DNA of 64,000 nucleotides, from assembly GCA_000307935.1 (NCBI GenBank), contig AMWX01000002.1, forward strand, positions 124,001 to 188,000, read 5' to 3'. This document shows, in pieces, positions 50,596 through 60,806 of the stretch. The DNA is from SAR86 cluster bacterium SAR86E (GTDB lineage: Bacteria; Pseudomonadota; Gammaproteobacteria; Magnimaribacterales; D2472). The translations under genes and the position numbers were made by a program. The notes beneath the pieces are model-generated. The model saw only the letters and a list, made by a program, of their open reading frames with translations, was not told the origin of the DNA and ran no database searches. The number at the start of each line of letters is the position of its first letter. The stretch's first letter is position 1.

Positions 50596-51294
50596 TTACC
50601 TAATAAGTTTAAATGATAGAGATCCAATATTTTCTATTTCTGCCTCAATTTTATCATTAGGATTAAGTTTGCTAACCCCTGCAGGAGTTCCAGTAAAAAT
50701 AATATCTCCAGGCTTAAGTGTTATGTACTTTGATAGCCAACTAATTAATTCATCAATTTTCCAAACCATGTTCGAGAGGTTGCTAGATTGTTTAATTTGC
50801 CCATTTACTTTAAGAGATATTTCACCTTGTTCTAAAAGCAGCCCCTCTTTGTTTTGAATCTTTGATATCGGTGCAGAATTATCGAACCCTTTGCTTAAGT
50901 CCCAGGGCCCTCCAGTTCTTTTTGCAACGGCTTGAATATCCCTTTTGGTAAGATCTACTCCAACCGCATATCCAAAAATATGCTGACTTGCCTGTGATGG
51001 CAATATATTTGAGCATGCAGACTTCAAAAAAACCACGAGCTCAACTTCATGATGCAGATCATGAGTAAGAGTCGGAAAGGGAATATTTGCTGATTGGGTA
51101 ATAGCCTGAGGAGGTTTGCTAAAAAAGAATGGCTGATCTTTGTCTACTTTACCTCCCATTTCTTTTGCATGATCAGCATAATTTTTACCTACACAGTAAA
51201 CTTTTCCTACTGGAAATAGTCCTGAACTTCCCTCAATAGCTACTCCCCTTACGATTGGCTTGAATACAAAGTCAGATTTCGGTAATTCGGTCAT
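50596..51294 (-). CDS. Fumarylacetoacetate hydrolase family protein
   Basis: YCVGKNYADHAKEMG, HHEVELVVFL, GFDNSAPIS, PGDIIFTGTPAGVS. Confidence 0.93.
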   Translation of the reverse strand: MTELPKSDFVFKPIVRGVAIEGSSGLFPVGKVYCVGKNYADHAKEMGGKVDKDQPFFFSKPPQAITQSANIPFPTLTHDLHHEVELVVFLKSACSNILPSQASQHIFGYAVGVDLTKRDIQAVAKRTGGPWDLSKGFDNSAPISKIQNKEGLLLEQGEISLKVNGQIKQSSNLSNMVWKIDELISWLSKYITLKPGDIIFTGTPAGVSKLNPNDKIEAEIENIGSLSFKLIR

Positions 51295-51342
51295 ATGATT
51301 TCAAACATTTTTTCGATTAAATACTATAATAAATGATTACTC

Positions 51343-52530
51343 ATGAAAGAAAATCTTAATTTAATTAAACGTGGTATTGATGAGCTGATTGGTGAGGATG
51401 AACTAATAGCAAAACTCAAATCAAAGAAACAGCTTATTGTGAAAGCTGGTTTTGATCCCACTGCGCCAGATTTGCATCTTGGGCACACGGTACTTATTAA
51501 TAAATTAAGACACTTCCAACAGCTGGGCCATCAAATAATTTTTTTAATTGGTGATTTCACTGGAATGATTGGAGATCCTTCTGGAAAAAATAAAACTAGG
51601 CCAGCCCTAGATGAAGCAGAGATCAAAGAAAATGCAAAGTCATATAAAAAACAAGTTTTTAAGATATTAGATCCACAGCTTACTGATGTTAGATTTAATT
51701 CTGAGTGGAGCAAAAAGCTTGGTGCAGAAGGAATTATAAAGCTTGCCTCCCAATACAATTTAGCCAGAATGCTTGAGCGCGACGACTTCAACAAAAGATA
51801 TAAGTCTAATCAGACCATAGCCCTTCATGAATTCTTATATCCACTCATTCAAGCCAATGATTCCATTGCGCTTGAAGCTGATATAGAGCTTGGCGGTACT
51901 GATCAAAAATTTAATCTTCTCGTGGGCAGAGAGCTTCAAAGAGCATATGGCCAAGAGCCCCAAGTAGTTATTACAGTTCCTATTCTTGAAGGGCTAGATG
52001 GAAAAAATAAAATGTCTAAATCTTTAGATAATTATGTAGGCATAGATGAGTCTGCGAACGAGATGTTTGGAAAAATTATGTCTATCTCTGATGATCTTAT
52101 GTGGAGATGGTTTGAGTTGCTAAGCTTCAAAACTATTGACGAGATCAATGATCTTAAGAGTGACCAGGCAAATGGAAAAAATCCTAGAGATATAAAAATA
52201 AATCTGGCTAAAGAGCTCATTACTCGCTTTCATGATGACCAGTCAGCTATTCTTGCAGAAGAAAATTTTATAAATCAGTTTCAAAAAAAGAATATTCCTA
52301 ACGAGATAGAAGAAGTATCTTTCAGCATATCAAAGAGCTCTATTCCATTAACAAATCTTTTGAAAGATTGCGGAATGACCAGCAGCACCTCAGAGGCAAT
52401 GAGAATGATTAAGCAGGGAGCAGTTAGAATTGATGAACAAAAAATCACTGATACAAAACATATTATCTCTGCAGGTACTTCAGCCATCTATCAAGTGGGA
52501 AAAAGAAAATTTAAAAAAATAACTCTTTAG
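51343..52530 (+). CDS. tyrS: Tyrosyl-tRNA synthetase
   Basis: [52 protein letters not shown]-terminal S4-like domain. Confidence 0.97.
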   Translation: MKENLNLIKRGIDELIGEDELIAKLKSKKQLIVKAGFDPTAPDLHLGHTVLINKLRHFQQLGHQIIFLIGDFTGMIGDPSGKNKTRPALDEAEIKENAKSYKKQVFKILDPQLTDVRFNSEWSKKLGAEGIIKLASQYNLARMLERDDFNKRYKSNQTIALHEFLYPLIQANDSIALEADIELGGTDQKFNLLVGRELQRAYGQEPQVVITVPILEGLDGKNKMSKSLDNYVGIDESANEMFGKIMSISDDLMWRWFELLSFKTIDEINDLKSDQANGKNPRDIKINLAKELITRFHDDQSAILAEENFINQFQKKNIPNEIEEVSFSISKSSIPLTNLLKDCGMTSSTSEAMRMIKQGAVRIDEQKITDTKHIISAGTSAIYQVGKRKFKKITL

Positions 52531-52565
52531 ATTTAATAATATAATTACCAATAAACTTCATAAAT

Positions 52566-53261
52566 ATGCAGCAATTTTTATCTTCTATTAGTTTTTGCTT
52601 AAAGAACATTGGATACTTGTTTATCTTATGTCTCCCGGTCATGACTCTTGAAATTGCCTTGGTTAGCCTAATAGCTTCTTTAAATATTGAATCAAGCTCT
52701 GATACTGCTGCGCTAGAAGCAATTGGTGAAATATCTACTCAAGTATTCCTTTTGGTGCTCGCATCCCTTATTCTTTCGGTTGCTTTAAGCGGCGGTTGCA
52801 TGGCAGCCTTTCGTTCATTGTCTACTGACGGGCTGATGAGCCCATATCAAGCTCTTTTTTCTGGTTTGAAGAAATTTTTTCCGCTTCTTTGGTCTAATAT
52901 ATTGCATTCCATAGCATATGGACTTGGATTTTTGATGTTAATTCTGCCTGGATTTTATTTGTATGGCCGCCTCGGATTATTTCCATTATTTATAATGTTT
53001 GAAGACAAGAGCGTGATGGATTCTTTTGGAGAGTCATGGAATCTAACTGAAGAATTTGCAACAAAACTATTTACTCTGACTGCAATTTTTATGGGCATTC
53101 AGCTAAGTTTTGGATTTTTAGGAGGCATGATAGGCTTTGATGGAATGTTGTTGTTTTTAATTGCATCAACCGCAGTAAAATATGGAACATTAATGCCTTT
53201 ATTTTATTTATTTTTTAGCTTATATCAGTCTGTCAAAAATAAATCGCAATTAGGAAGCTAA
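52566..53261 (+). CDS. Multi-pass membrane protein (UPF0259/YciC-like)
   Basis: 231 aa, several TM segments; GFYLYGRLGLFPLFIMFEDKSVMDSFGESW. Confidence 0.6.
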   Translation: MQQFLSSISFCLKNIGYLFILCLPVMTLEIALVSLIASLNIESSSDTAALEAIGEISTQVFLLVLASLILSVALSGGCMAAFRSLSTDGLMSPYQALFSGLKKFFPLLWSNILHSIAYGLGFLMLILPGFYLYGRLGLFPLFIMFEDKSVMDSFGESWNLTEEFATKLFTLTAIFMGIQLSFGFLGGMIGFDGMLLFLIASTAVKYGTLMPLFYLFFSLYQSVKNKSQLGS

Positions 53262-53266
53262 ACGAT

Positions 53267-53677
53267 ATGAAAATATTAGTAATGGGATTACCTGGCAGTG
53301 GAAAAACCTATCTTACTCAAAGGTTAGTGCCCTTGTTAGATGCTGCATGGTATAACGCTGACCAAGTAAGAAAGATGGCTAATGACTGGGATTTTTCTGA
53401 TGAAGGCAGAAAAAGACAATCTATGAGAATGAAAGCTTTTGCAGATTTTGAAAAATTGCATGGTAGATATGTTGTCTGTGACTTCGTATGCCCAACTAAA
53501 GAAACTCGAGAAAATTTTGATGCCGATCTTGTGATTTGGATGGACACTATCAAAGAAGGGAGATACGAGGATACTAATAAGCTTTTTCAGAATCCTGATA
53601 GGGTAGATTTTCACATTACTGAATGGAATGATCATAATCATGATGTCGTTGCTAAGGAGATTTTAAAAAATGTTTGA
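53267..53677 (+). CDS. CysC-like P-loop kinase
   Basis: MGLPGSGKTYLTQRL Walker A, NADQVRKMANDWDFSDEGRKRQSMRMKAFADF (APS kinase-like). Confidence 0.75.
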   Translation: MKILVMGLPGSGKTYLTQRLVPLLDAAWYNADQVRKMANDWDFSDEGRKRQSMRMKAFADFEKLHGRYVVCDFVCPTKETRENFDADLVIWMDTIKEGRYEDTNKLFQNPDRVDFHITEWNDHNHDVVAKEILKNV

Positions 53678-54062
53678 TTGGAAAAAGCCAACAGTACAGA
53701 TGTTAGGTAGATGGCAACCTTGGCATGATGGACATCAAGCTTTATTTAAACGATGTATTGCAAAAACTGGTCAGGTAGCAATTCAGGTTCGAGATGTTCA
53801 GGGAGCATCTGGGGGAGATGGACAAGATGATAATCCTTTTAATTGGGATGAAGTTTGTCAAAATATCGAAGCAGGCCTTTTAAAAGATGGCTTTAAAAGA
53901 GGTCAAGAGTATGAAATTATGTTGGTGCCAAATATTGTAAATATTACTTACGGACGAGGTGTCGGATATACATTTGAAGAAGAAGTATTTGATACTTCGG
54001 TAACTGAGATTAGTGCAACTAAAATCCGGCAAAAACTCAGAGATGAAGGAAAGTTGAATTAA
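53670..54062 (+). CDS. Nucleotidyltransferase of the HxGH superfamily
   Basis: MLGRWQPWHDGHQALFKR (HxGH), ISATKIRQKLRDEGK (ISxTxxR-type). Confidence 0.8.
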   Translation: MFDWKKPTVQMLGRWQPWHDGHQALFKRCIAKTGQVAIQVRDVQGASGGDGQDDNPFNWDEVCQNIEAGLLKDGFKRGQEYEIMLVPNIVNITYGRGVGYTFEEEVFDTSVTEISATKIRQKLRDEGKLN

Positions 54063-54121
54063 TTTATTGCTTGGTTTGCCAACATCAATGTTTAGTTTAT
54101 AATCGCTTTTCCCAATTTATT

Positions 54122-54199
<78 letters not shown>

Positions 54200-54204
54200 T
54201 TTTA

Positions 54205-56340
54205 CTAATAAATAATAGTTAATTCATCTAAGATATTATTGGCATTTTCAACTTTATCTAGGGTCCAAAGCAGATACCTCGAGTCAACAGATATGGTTCT
54301 AGCTTGAGGAATATATTTATAGTCAGCAATTATTGTTTCTATCATTCCGTCAAATGCAAGCCCTACAAGCTCAAAATTTGAATTGATCGTTGCTGAGCCT
54401 GAGTTTCCGTTTGTAATATCCAATGTTGATAAAAAGTTCACCGGCACTGAGCTCACAGGGCTAAAAAAATAATCTCCATAATCTCTTGCAGCAATCTTAT
54501 CTAATAAACTTTTTTTAACATTAAACGGATTAACTCCTGTATGTTTTTCAGTAATTCCCTCTAACGTGGTAAAAGGTTCGTAAAAGGCCCCATCCTTAAC
54601 GCTAACCCCCAATACATTCCCATAGGTTGCCCTCAGTGTTCCGTTAGCATCTGCATAAATTTCTTTATTTATAGATTTGTAATATTTTCTTAAAAGTTTT
54701 ATGAAGTTTGATTTTAAAAATTGTCTTCTTGCAGCTCGTTCTTCATACATTTTTTCATACTCTAATGACTCTTTATAAATACTTCTTACAAAAATGATTA
54801 ATGGATCATTCAAGGCATTCATTTGCTTGAGGTTCATATCTTTTAATTGCAATATGTCTACAGATGTTATGAATCTTGACGAGTAAATCTCTTCAACTTT
54901 TATTTTTGTTTTTTCAAACTCCTGATCTAAGTTTAACTTTTGGCTAAAAACAGGTCTTCGTAAATCTTTAGATAAGCTTTTATAGCTCTCAAGTCTATTT
55001 AGAAAAATAGCCTTATCTACATTGCTATCAAACGAATAGTCTAGGCGTTTAATGCTATTGCTTAATCTTTCTTGGTCGCGGTTTTGATATCCTTGCTTCC
55101 GCTTTTGATCAGGTTTTTCTCTTTCAGCTGCATTCCGATAGAGTCTTTGAGCTGTAGCGATTAAGGATGAGTTACCATAATATCTTCTTGCAAGATCTTC
55201 TTTCAGAGTTTTATTAATTAAGGCTAGCAACTCCTCGAGATAATCAGCCTCTTTATCACTTGCATTTTTTTTCACAAAACTCAAAAACTCATCCCACTTA
55301 GACTTTTCTGTTTTTAAAAGCTCAAAGTTTTTTGCACCATTTTTTTGGCCAGATATTTTTTTATAATAATTTTCAAAGCCACTTTTTCTACCTCTATATT
55401 TAAGTTTTGTACCATCTTTTTGACTTGTGTTTTTATCAATTAATTTAATACCCTGATTTAAAAATTTAATTGATTCTTGAAAGCCAATATTAAGGTCATA
55501 CTGAATTTCATTAAATGTTAGCAGTCTATTTGTTCGCCCTGGATATCCAAGAACCATAACAAAATCACCATCTCTTACACCTTTTGCAGATATTTCTAAA
55601 AAGGAATTAGACGAATAAGGAATATTTTCTTTGCTAAATTCATTGCTTGATCCATCTTTCCCAACATACGCTCTTAATAGAGCAAAATCACCTGTATGAC
55701 GAGGATACATCCAATTATCCACTTCCCCACCATACTCTCCTACATAAGCCGGAGGAGCATATACCAATCGCACGTCTTTAATCTTGAATAATTTTTCTAA
55801 TTTATAGACTTCTCCACTAAAAAATGTTCTTACCCTGCATTCAATTTCTTCAGAAGTTTCACATTGCTTAATAATGCGCTTCTTATTATTTTCTATTAAT
55901 TTTGATCGCTTCAGGCTTTCTGTATCATCGGTAATACCAATTAAGACTTGGTTCGTAATTTCTGTGCTTTCAGTTGTGATGTAGACGCGGGCACCTGGCG
56001 CTGATCTTTTTTCTTCATCCTTTGATCTTGCTAGAAAACCAGTTTCAAAAAGGTTTTCATTGCTAGAAGAATTGTACTGAAGGAACGAGCTCTCTATACA
56101 GTGATAATTAGTTGCAATAAGGCCTTCAGGAGAAATAAATGCAGCAGAGCATCCGCCCAAACTAACTATCGCACTCATTGGATGCTCAAAAAGATTGCTC
56201 AGATTAGCGACATCTTTAGTAAAGCCAGATTTTTTAAGTTCGGTTTCTAATTTCGGAAGTTCATATGGCTCCCACATGCCCTCATCAGCATTTAAATGAA
56301 AATTTGTCATGAGCAAAAATAGGAATATATGTTTCTTCAT
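54205..56340 (-). CDS. S46-family dipeptidyl-peptidase (DPP7/DPP11-like), signal peptide
   Basis: DEGMWEPYELP, VSLGGCSAAFISPEGLIATNYHC, MVLGYPGRTNRL, LDITNGNSGSATINSNFELVGLAFDG. Confidence 0.94.
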   Translation of the reverse strand: MKKHIFLFLLMTNFHLNADEGMWEPYELPKLETELKKSGFTKDVANLSNLFEHPMSAIVSLGGCSAAFISPEGLIATNYHCIESSFLQYNSSSNENLFETGFLARSKDEEKRSAPGARVYITTESTEITNQVLIGITDDTESLKRSKLIENNKKRIIKQCETSEEIECRVRTFFSGEVYKLEKLFKIKDVRLVYAPPAYVGEYGGEVDNWMYPRHTGDFALLRAYVGKDGSSNEFSKENIPYSSNSFLEISAKGVRDGDFVMVLGYPGRTNRLLTFNEIQYDLNIGFQESIKFLNQGIKLIDKNTSQKDGTKLKYRGRKSGFENYYKKISGQKNGAKNFELLKTEKSKWDEFLSFVKKNASDKEADYLEELLALINKTLKEDLARRYYGNSSLIATAQRLYRNAAEREKPDQKRKQGYQNRDQERLSNSIKRLDYSFDSNVDKAIFLNRLESYKSLSKDLRRPVFSQKLNLDQEFEKTKIKVEEIYSSRFITSVDILQLKDMNLKQMNALNDPLIIFVRSIYKESLEYEKMYEERAARRQFLKSNFIKLLRKYYKSINKEIYADANGTLRATYGNVLGVSVKDGAFYEPFTTLEGITEKHTGVNPFNVKKSLLDKIAARDYGDYFFSPVSSVPVNFLSTLDITNGNSGSATINSNFELVGLAFDGMIETIIADYKYIPQARTISVDSRYLLWTLDKVENANNILDELTIIY

Positions 56341-56404
56341 AGTTGATAATTTTTGTTTAAAAAGCTCACCACCATATCACATGAGACTTTTTTGATATTT
56401 GCTT

Positions 56405-58525
56405 CTATTTTATAAAGCTCATAGCAGCTCCATAAATATCTGCAATTTCCGAAATCTGTTTGTTTCTTGGCTTGCCTGCACCGTGCCCAGCTCTTGTCTC
56501 TACTCTCAGCATGATTGGGTTTTCACAGCCTTGAAGATTTTGAAGTCTTGCTGCAAATTTATAAGAGTGTGATGGAACAACCCTGTCATCTCTATCAGAT
56601 GTCGTAATGAGGGTAGGAGGATAACAAACTCCATCTTGAATATTATGATAAGGAGAATAAGAGTATAAATTTTGAAAGTCTTCTAAATTTTCAGGTGATC
56701 CATAATCTGATTCCCATCCCCATCCGATAGTAAATTTATTAAAACGAAGCATATCCATTACACCAACCTGAGGAATTGCAAATCCAAATAAATTTGGATT
56801 TTGCAGCATTACAGCGCCTACTAACAACCCTCCATTAGAGCCTCCTTGTATAGCAGTTGAATGAGGAGAACCAATTTTTTTACTATGCAAAAATTTTGCT
56901 GCATAGGCAAAATCATCAAAAACATTTTGCTTATTAAGGAGCATGCCTTGTTCGTGCCAATTTTTTCCATACTCAGAACCTCCTCTTAAATTTGCCAATG
57001 CAAAGACACCACCTTGGTTCATCCAGGCAAGAAATCTTTTTGAAAATCTTGGAACCAGTGAGATGCTAAATCCTCCATAACCATAAAGTAATACTGGTGT
57101 ATCTGATGTTAAGGCAAGACCTTTTTTATGTGACACATGTAAAGGAATGAGAGTTCCATCTTTTGATGGATAAAAAACCATATCAGAAACATAGTTTTCA
57201 GATTTGAAGTTTTCCAGTTTTTCTTCCCAATATAGCTCTTGAGCATTATTTAAAAGATTCAGCTTATATATTTGTGATGGTTGTTTAAAGTTAGTGAAGC
57301 TATAAAAAACTTCAACATCATCCTTTTTGCCACTCAAGCCAGAAATAGTTCCAGGCAAAATTGTTTGAAGTGAACCATTTTCAATTCCTTCCTCGGAAAA
57401 ATATTTGATATTTGAAAAAGTATCTTCAAGATAATGAACAATTAATTTTTGATTGATCATATCTACATCTCTTATAGGAAGATCACTCTCTGAGATGATA
57501 TCTTTAAAGCCTGCATTCAAATCACCAAAATCTAGACGAACGACTTTGCCATTTGGCGCATTTTCATTAGTTAAAAACCACAAACTCTCATTTTTGCTAT
57601 CAATAAAGGTATAACTTGCTTTAAAGTTCTCAATAATTGGTGTAAATGACTCATCATATCTTCCTATAGAAACTAAATTTCTTTCATCTGTTCCCTTTGT
57701 GGTATATAAAATTTTAAATTGACCATCATCTGAGACTGAGATGGACCATGATAAAAGTGGGTCCTCTTTGTTTTCAATTATCACTCTGTCCATTGACTGT
57801 TCGGTACCTAAAGCATGATACATAATTGCGGGATGGGTATTTACATCACTAAGCTCCTCTCCGTTTGGTATAGGATACTTTCTATAAAAAAATCCCTTAG
57901 AATCTGGCGACCATTCAGCTCCTGAAAATTTAGACCAACTCAACTCATCAGCCATTATTTGACCATTTTCAATGTCCATTATTCTCCATGTTCGCCAATC
58001 TGAACCCCCATCTGATTGAGCAAAAGCGAGCCATTTGCTGTCTGGACTTACACTTGCAGATGCCAGAGCGATCGTTCCATCACTTGAAAATTGATTTGGG
58101 TCTATAAGAACTCTTTCTATGCATGAATCACAATCTTTAACCATTAATTTATTTTGCTGTAATTTTCCAGTATTGAAGTAATAAAAAGTTTTGCCCTGTA
58201 CTTTATATGGGGTACTTAAATACTCACTGGTCCAGATAGACTCTAAATTTTTTTTGATGCTTGTTTGATATTTATTTTGAGTAAACTGTTTGGAAAAATC
58301 ATTTTGCTCATTAACCCATTCTTTGACTGCATCATTTGTAAAATCTTCTAACCATCGATAGGGATCGCTTACTTTTTGTCCATGATACTCATCAAAATGG
58401 TCAATACTTTTTGTTTTAGGCACGCTAATTTCTTGACTGCATCCAGCAAGAATACAAAAGCTACAAATATATATTAGCCAACTTTTTAGATCTGAAGATA
58501 GAGAATTTAGTAGAAAGTATTTCAT
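56405..58525 (-). CDS. Prolyl oligopeptidase (S9A), lipoprotein-like N-terminus
   Basis: DPYRWLED, AIQGGSNGGLLVGAVMLQNPNLFGFAIPQVGVMDMLRF, RAGHGAGKPRNK. Confidence 0.95.
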   Translation of the reverse strand: MKYFLLNSLSSDLKSWLIYICSFCILAGCSQEISVPKTKSIDHFDEYHGQKVSDPYRWLEDFTNDAVKEWVNEQNDFSKQFTQNKYQTSIKKNLESIWTSEYLSTPYKVQGKTFYYFNTGKLQQNKLMVKDCDSCIERVLIDPNQFSSDGTIALASASVSPDSKWLAFAQSDGGSDWRTWRIMDIENGQIMADELSWSKFSGAEWSPDSKGFFYRKYPIPNGEELSDVNTHPAIMYHALGTEQSMDRVIIENKEDPLLSWSISVSDDGQFKILYTTKGTDERNLVSIGRYDESFTPIIENFKASYTFIDSKNESLWFLTNENAPNGKVVRLDFGDLNAGFKDIISESDLPIRDVDMINQKLIVHYLEDTFSNIKYFSEEGIENGSLQTILPGTISGLSGKKDDVEVFYSFTNFKQPSQIYKLNLLNNAQELYWEEKLENFKSENYVSDMVFYPSKDGTLIPLHVSHKKGLALTSDTPVLLYGYGGFSISLVPRFSKRFLAWMNQGGVFALANLRGGSEYGKNWHEQGMLLNKQNVFDDFAYAAKFLHSKKIGSPHSTAIQGGSNGGLLVGAVMLQNPNLFGFAIPQVGVMDMLRFNKFTIGWGWESDYGSPENLEDFQNLYSYSPYHNIQDGVCYPPTLITTSDRDDRVVPSHSYKFAARLQNLQGCENPIMLRVETRAGHGAGKPRNKQISEIADIYGAAMSFIK

Positions 58526-58619
58526 ATATACCAGTATATAAGAGATATAAAACTCTTTAAAAATATAAATGGTTTTTGCTATAGATTTTTTTATATGAAT
58601 TCAATATGATCAAGCTTAA

Positions 58620-58702
58620 ATGCAAAGGGGTGGCAAAAAGCCTGAGACCTCATTCGGAACTCTTTGAACCTGATCCATACAATAGTGGCGGAGGAATTGC
58701 AT
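58620..58702 (+). promoter_or_regulatory. TPP riboswitch (THI element)
   Basis: P1 ATGCAA(58620-58625)/TTGCAT(58697-58702); GGGGTGG, GGC-AAAAA-GCC then CTGAGA, CTTTGAACCTGATC, CCAT-ACAATA-GTGG, then GCGGAGGAA. Confidence 0.93.
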
Positions 58703-60806
58703 GCACATCAATAAAAAAAAATATATTTCTTTTTTCATCATCCTATTTAGTTGTAATTTATTAACTCAGGATTTTGAGGAAGTAATTGTAAAAGGCAGCT
58801 GGCGAGAAACGAAAGTGCTTGATAAGGATTCAAGCATAGTGATTTTAAATAAAAAAATACTTAAGTCTCAGCCCATCAAGCATTTCGAAAATATTTCTTA
58901 TTTAGTTCCTAATCTCAATTTTGCTGCAAGTGACTCTAGAGCAAGGTATTTTCAAATTAGGGGGATCGGAGAAAGATCTGGGTATGAAAGAACTCCAAAT
59001 TCAGCAGTGGGATTTTTGATTGATGATATTGATTACTCAGGTCAGGGAGGTATAGCAACTACATTTGATATTGATCAAATTGAGGTCCATAGAGGTCCAC
59101 AAGGATCAAGAGTGGGTTCTAACGCGCTCGCTGGCCTAATTTATATAAAAACAAAAGAACCAACTAAAAAATTTGAAAGAATCAGTGAAATAACCTCAGG
59201 AAGTTTTGGCACCTTAAATGCAGGATTTGTAATTGGGGGTCCGGCTCAATTTAGTGAAAACATAACCTATAGATTAACTTTAAGAGAGGATTACTCTGAT
59301 GGATTTAGAAAGAACTTATTTTTAGGAAAATCTGATACGTCTAAAAAAGATGAGAGCACTTATCGGTTTAAGATGAATTGGGATTCTGGGTTTGAAACGA
59401 AATTCAAATTTCTTATTACACAGATAGACTTAAATGATCCTGCAGATATATGGACAATAGACGGAAGCTTAAATACGCTTTCAGATAGACCGGGTTTAGA
59501 TACTCAAAAAACTAACGCATATGGAGTTCGAATCTTTCATCAGTTTGATGGATTTGAGCTGCAAAGCTTAAGCAGCATGACCGATACAAATGTTGAAATT
59601 AGCTATGATGCCGATTGGGGAAATTCCAGTTCACATGCCCCATTTATATACGATTATTTTTCTCAAACTCTTAGAGAAAGAGAGACTTTGAGTCAAGAAT
59701 TTAGAATAGTATCTGATATAGCTAATTTTAAGGATAATCAGAATAAAGAATGGGTTATTGGAATTAGTTATTTTGAAGTTAATGAAGCTAATCTCAAAAA
59801 TGATGATGGGTTGTATGGAGATCCGTCTGATCCATTTGGTCCCTATGCTAGTAATTCACAATTTTCTAGTAAATTTTCTTCTGACAATTTCTCAGTATTT
59901 GGAAATTTAGATTATTTTTTTGATGATTCTCTTAAGCTTTCCATAGGAGCTCGATGGGAAAATTATGAATCAGAGTATTCTGATTCGCTAGGAGAGTTAT
60001 TCAGACCCTCTGATCAAATGTCAGGAGGAAAAATCTCTATTAACAAAAATTTTAGTACTGATTCTAATATTTTTATAAGTGTTGCAAGGGGATTCAATCA
60101 AGGTGGTTTTAATCTGAATTTAGGTCTTACTCCTGACTCTAATAATAGTAATTTATATTATGATCCAGAATTTTTGACAAACTATGAAGCTGGCTTTAAT
60201 TCTAAAATATTTAATGCAAGGATGAATATTGCTGCTAACATTTTTTATTCTGATAGAGAGGATCAACAAGTTCTTATATCGACTCAAGTTGATCCAGCAG
60301 ATCCAAATACCTTTTCATTTTTAACACAGAATGCTGCCGAGGGAACAAATAAAGGATTAGAAATTAATATTGATATGATTGCTGCAGAATCTATTGATTT
60401 TTTTGCGAGGTTTGGCTTGCTAAAAACTGAAATCAATAATTGGGCATCTAGACCTGATCTTAACGGAAGGGCGCAAGCGCATGCTCCTGAAAAGAGCTAT
60501 GCATTTGGATTAAATTGGTCCATAACAGGCAGAGGATCTTTGTCATTGGCTATAACAGGTAAAAGCCGCTTTTATTATTCTGACTCTCATAATAATCAAT
60601 CAGATTCTTACTCTCTAACAAATGTACACTATGATTATGCTTTTGGACGCTGGACATATTCTATATGGGCTAGAAATATTCTAGATAAATATTATTCTAC
60701 AAGAGGATTTTATTTTGGAAATGAGGCACCTGACTTTAAAGATAAGTTATACGAGCGTCACGGTGATCCCAGACATATTGGGTTTACTCTGAGATATGAT
60801 TTCTAA
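58701..60806 (+). CDS. TonB-dependent outer membrane receptor, predicted thiamine uptake
   Basis: Signal peptide, FEEVIVKGSW TonB-box-like segment, plug FQIRGIGER.., IEVHRGPQGSRVGSNALAGLIYIKTKEP, C-terminal RHIGFTLRYDF; downstream of TPP riboswitch. Confidence 0.93.
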   Translation: MHINKKKYISFFIILFSCNLLTQDFEEVIVKGSWRETKVLDKDSSIVILNKKILKSQPIKHFENISYLVPNLNFAASDSRARYFQIRGIGERSGYERTPNSAVGFLIDDIDYSGQGGIATTFDIDQIEVHRGPQGSRVGSNALAGLIYIKTKEPTKKFERISEITSGSFGTLNAGFVIGGPAQFSENITYRLTLREDYSDGFRKNLFLGKSDTSKKDESTYRFKMNWDSGFETKFKFLITQIDLNDPADIWTIDGSLNTLSDRPGLDTQKTNAYGVRIFHQFDGFELQSLSSMTDTNVEISYDADWGNSSSHAPFIYDYFSQTLRERETLSQEFRIVSDIANFKDNQNKEWVIGISYFEVNEANLKNDDGLYGDPSDPFGPYASNSQFSSKFSSDNFSVFGNLDYFFDDSLKLSIGARWENYESEYSDSLGELFRPSDQMSGGKISINKNFSTDSNIFISVARGFNQGGFNLNLGLTPDSNNSNLYYDPEFLTNYEAGFNSKIFNARMNIAANIFYSDREDQQVLISTQVDPADPNTFSFLTQNAAEGTNKGLEINIDMIAAESIDFFARFGLLKTEINNWASRPDLNGRAQAHAPEKSYAFGLNWSITGRGSLSLAITGKSRFYYSDSHNNQSDSYSLTNVHYDYAFGRWTYSIWARNILDKYYSTRGFYFGNEAPDFKDKLYERHGDPRHIGFTLRYDF

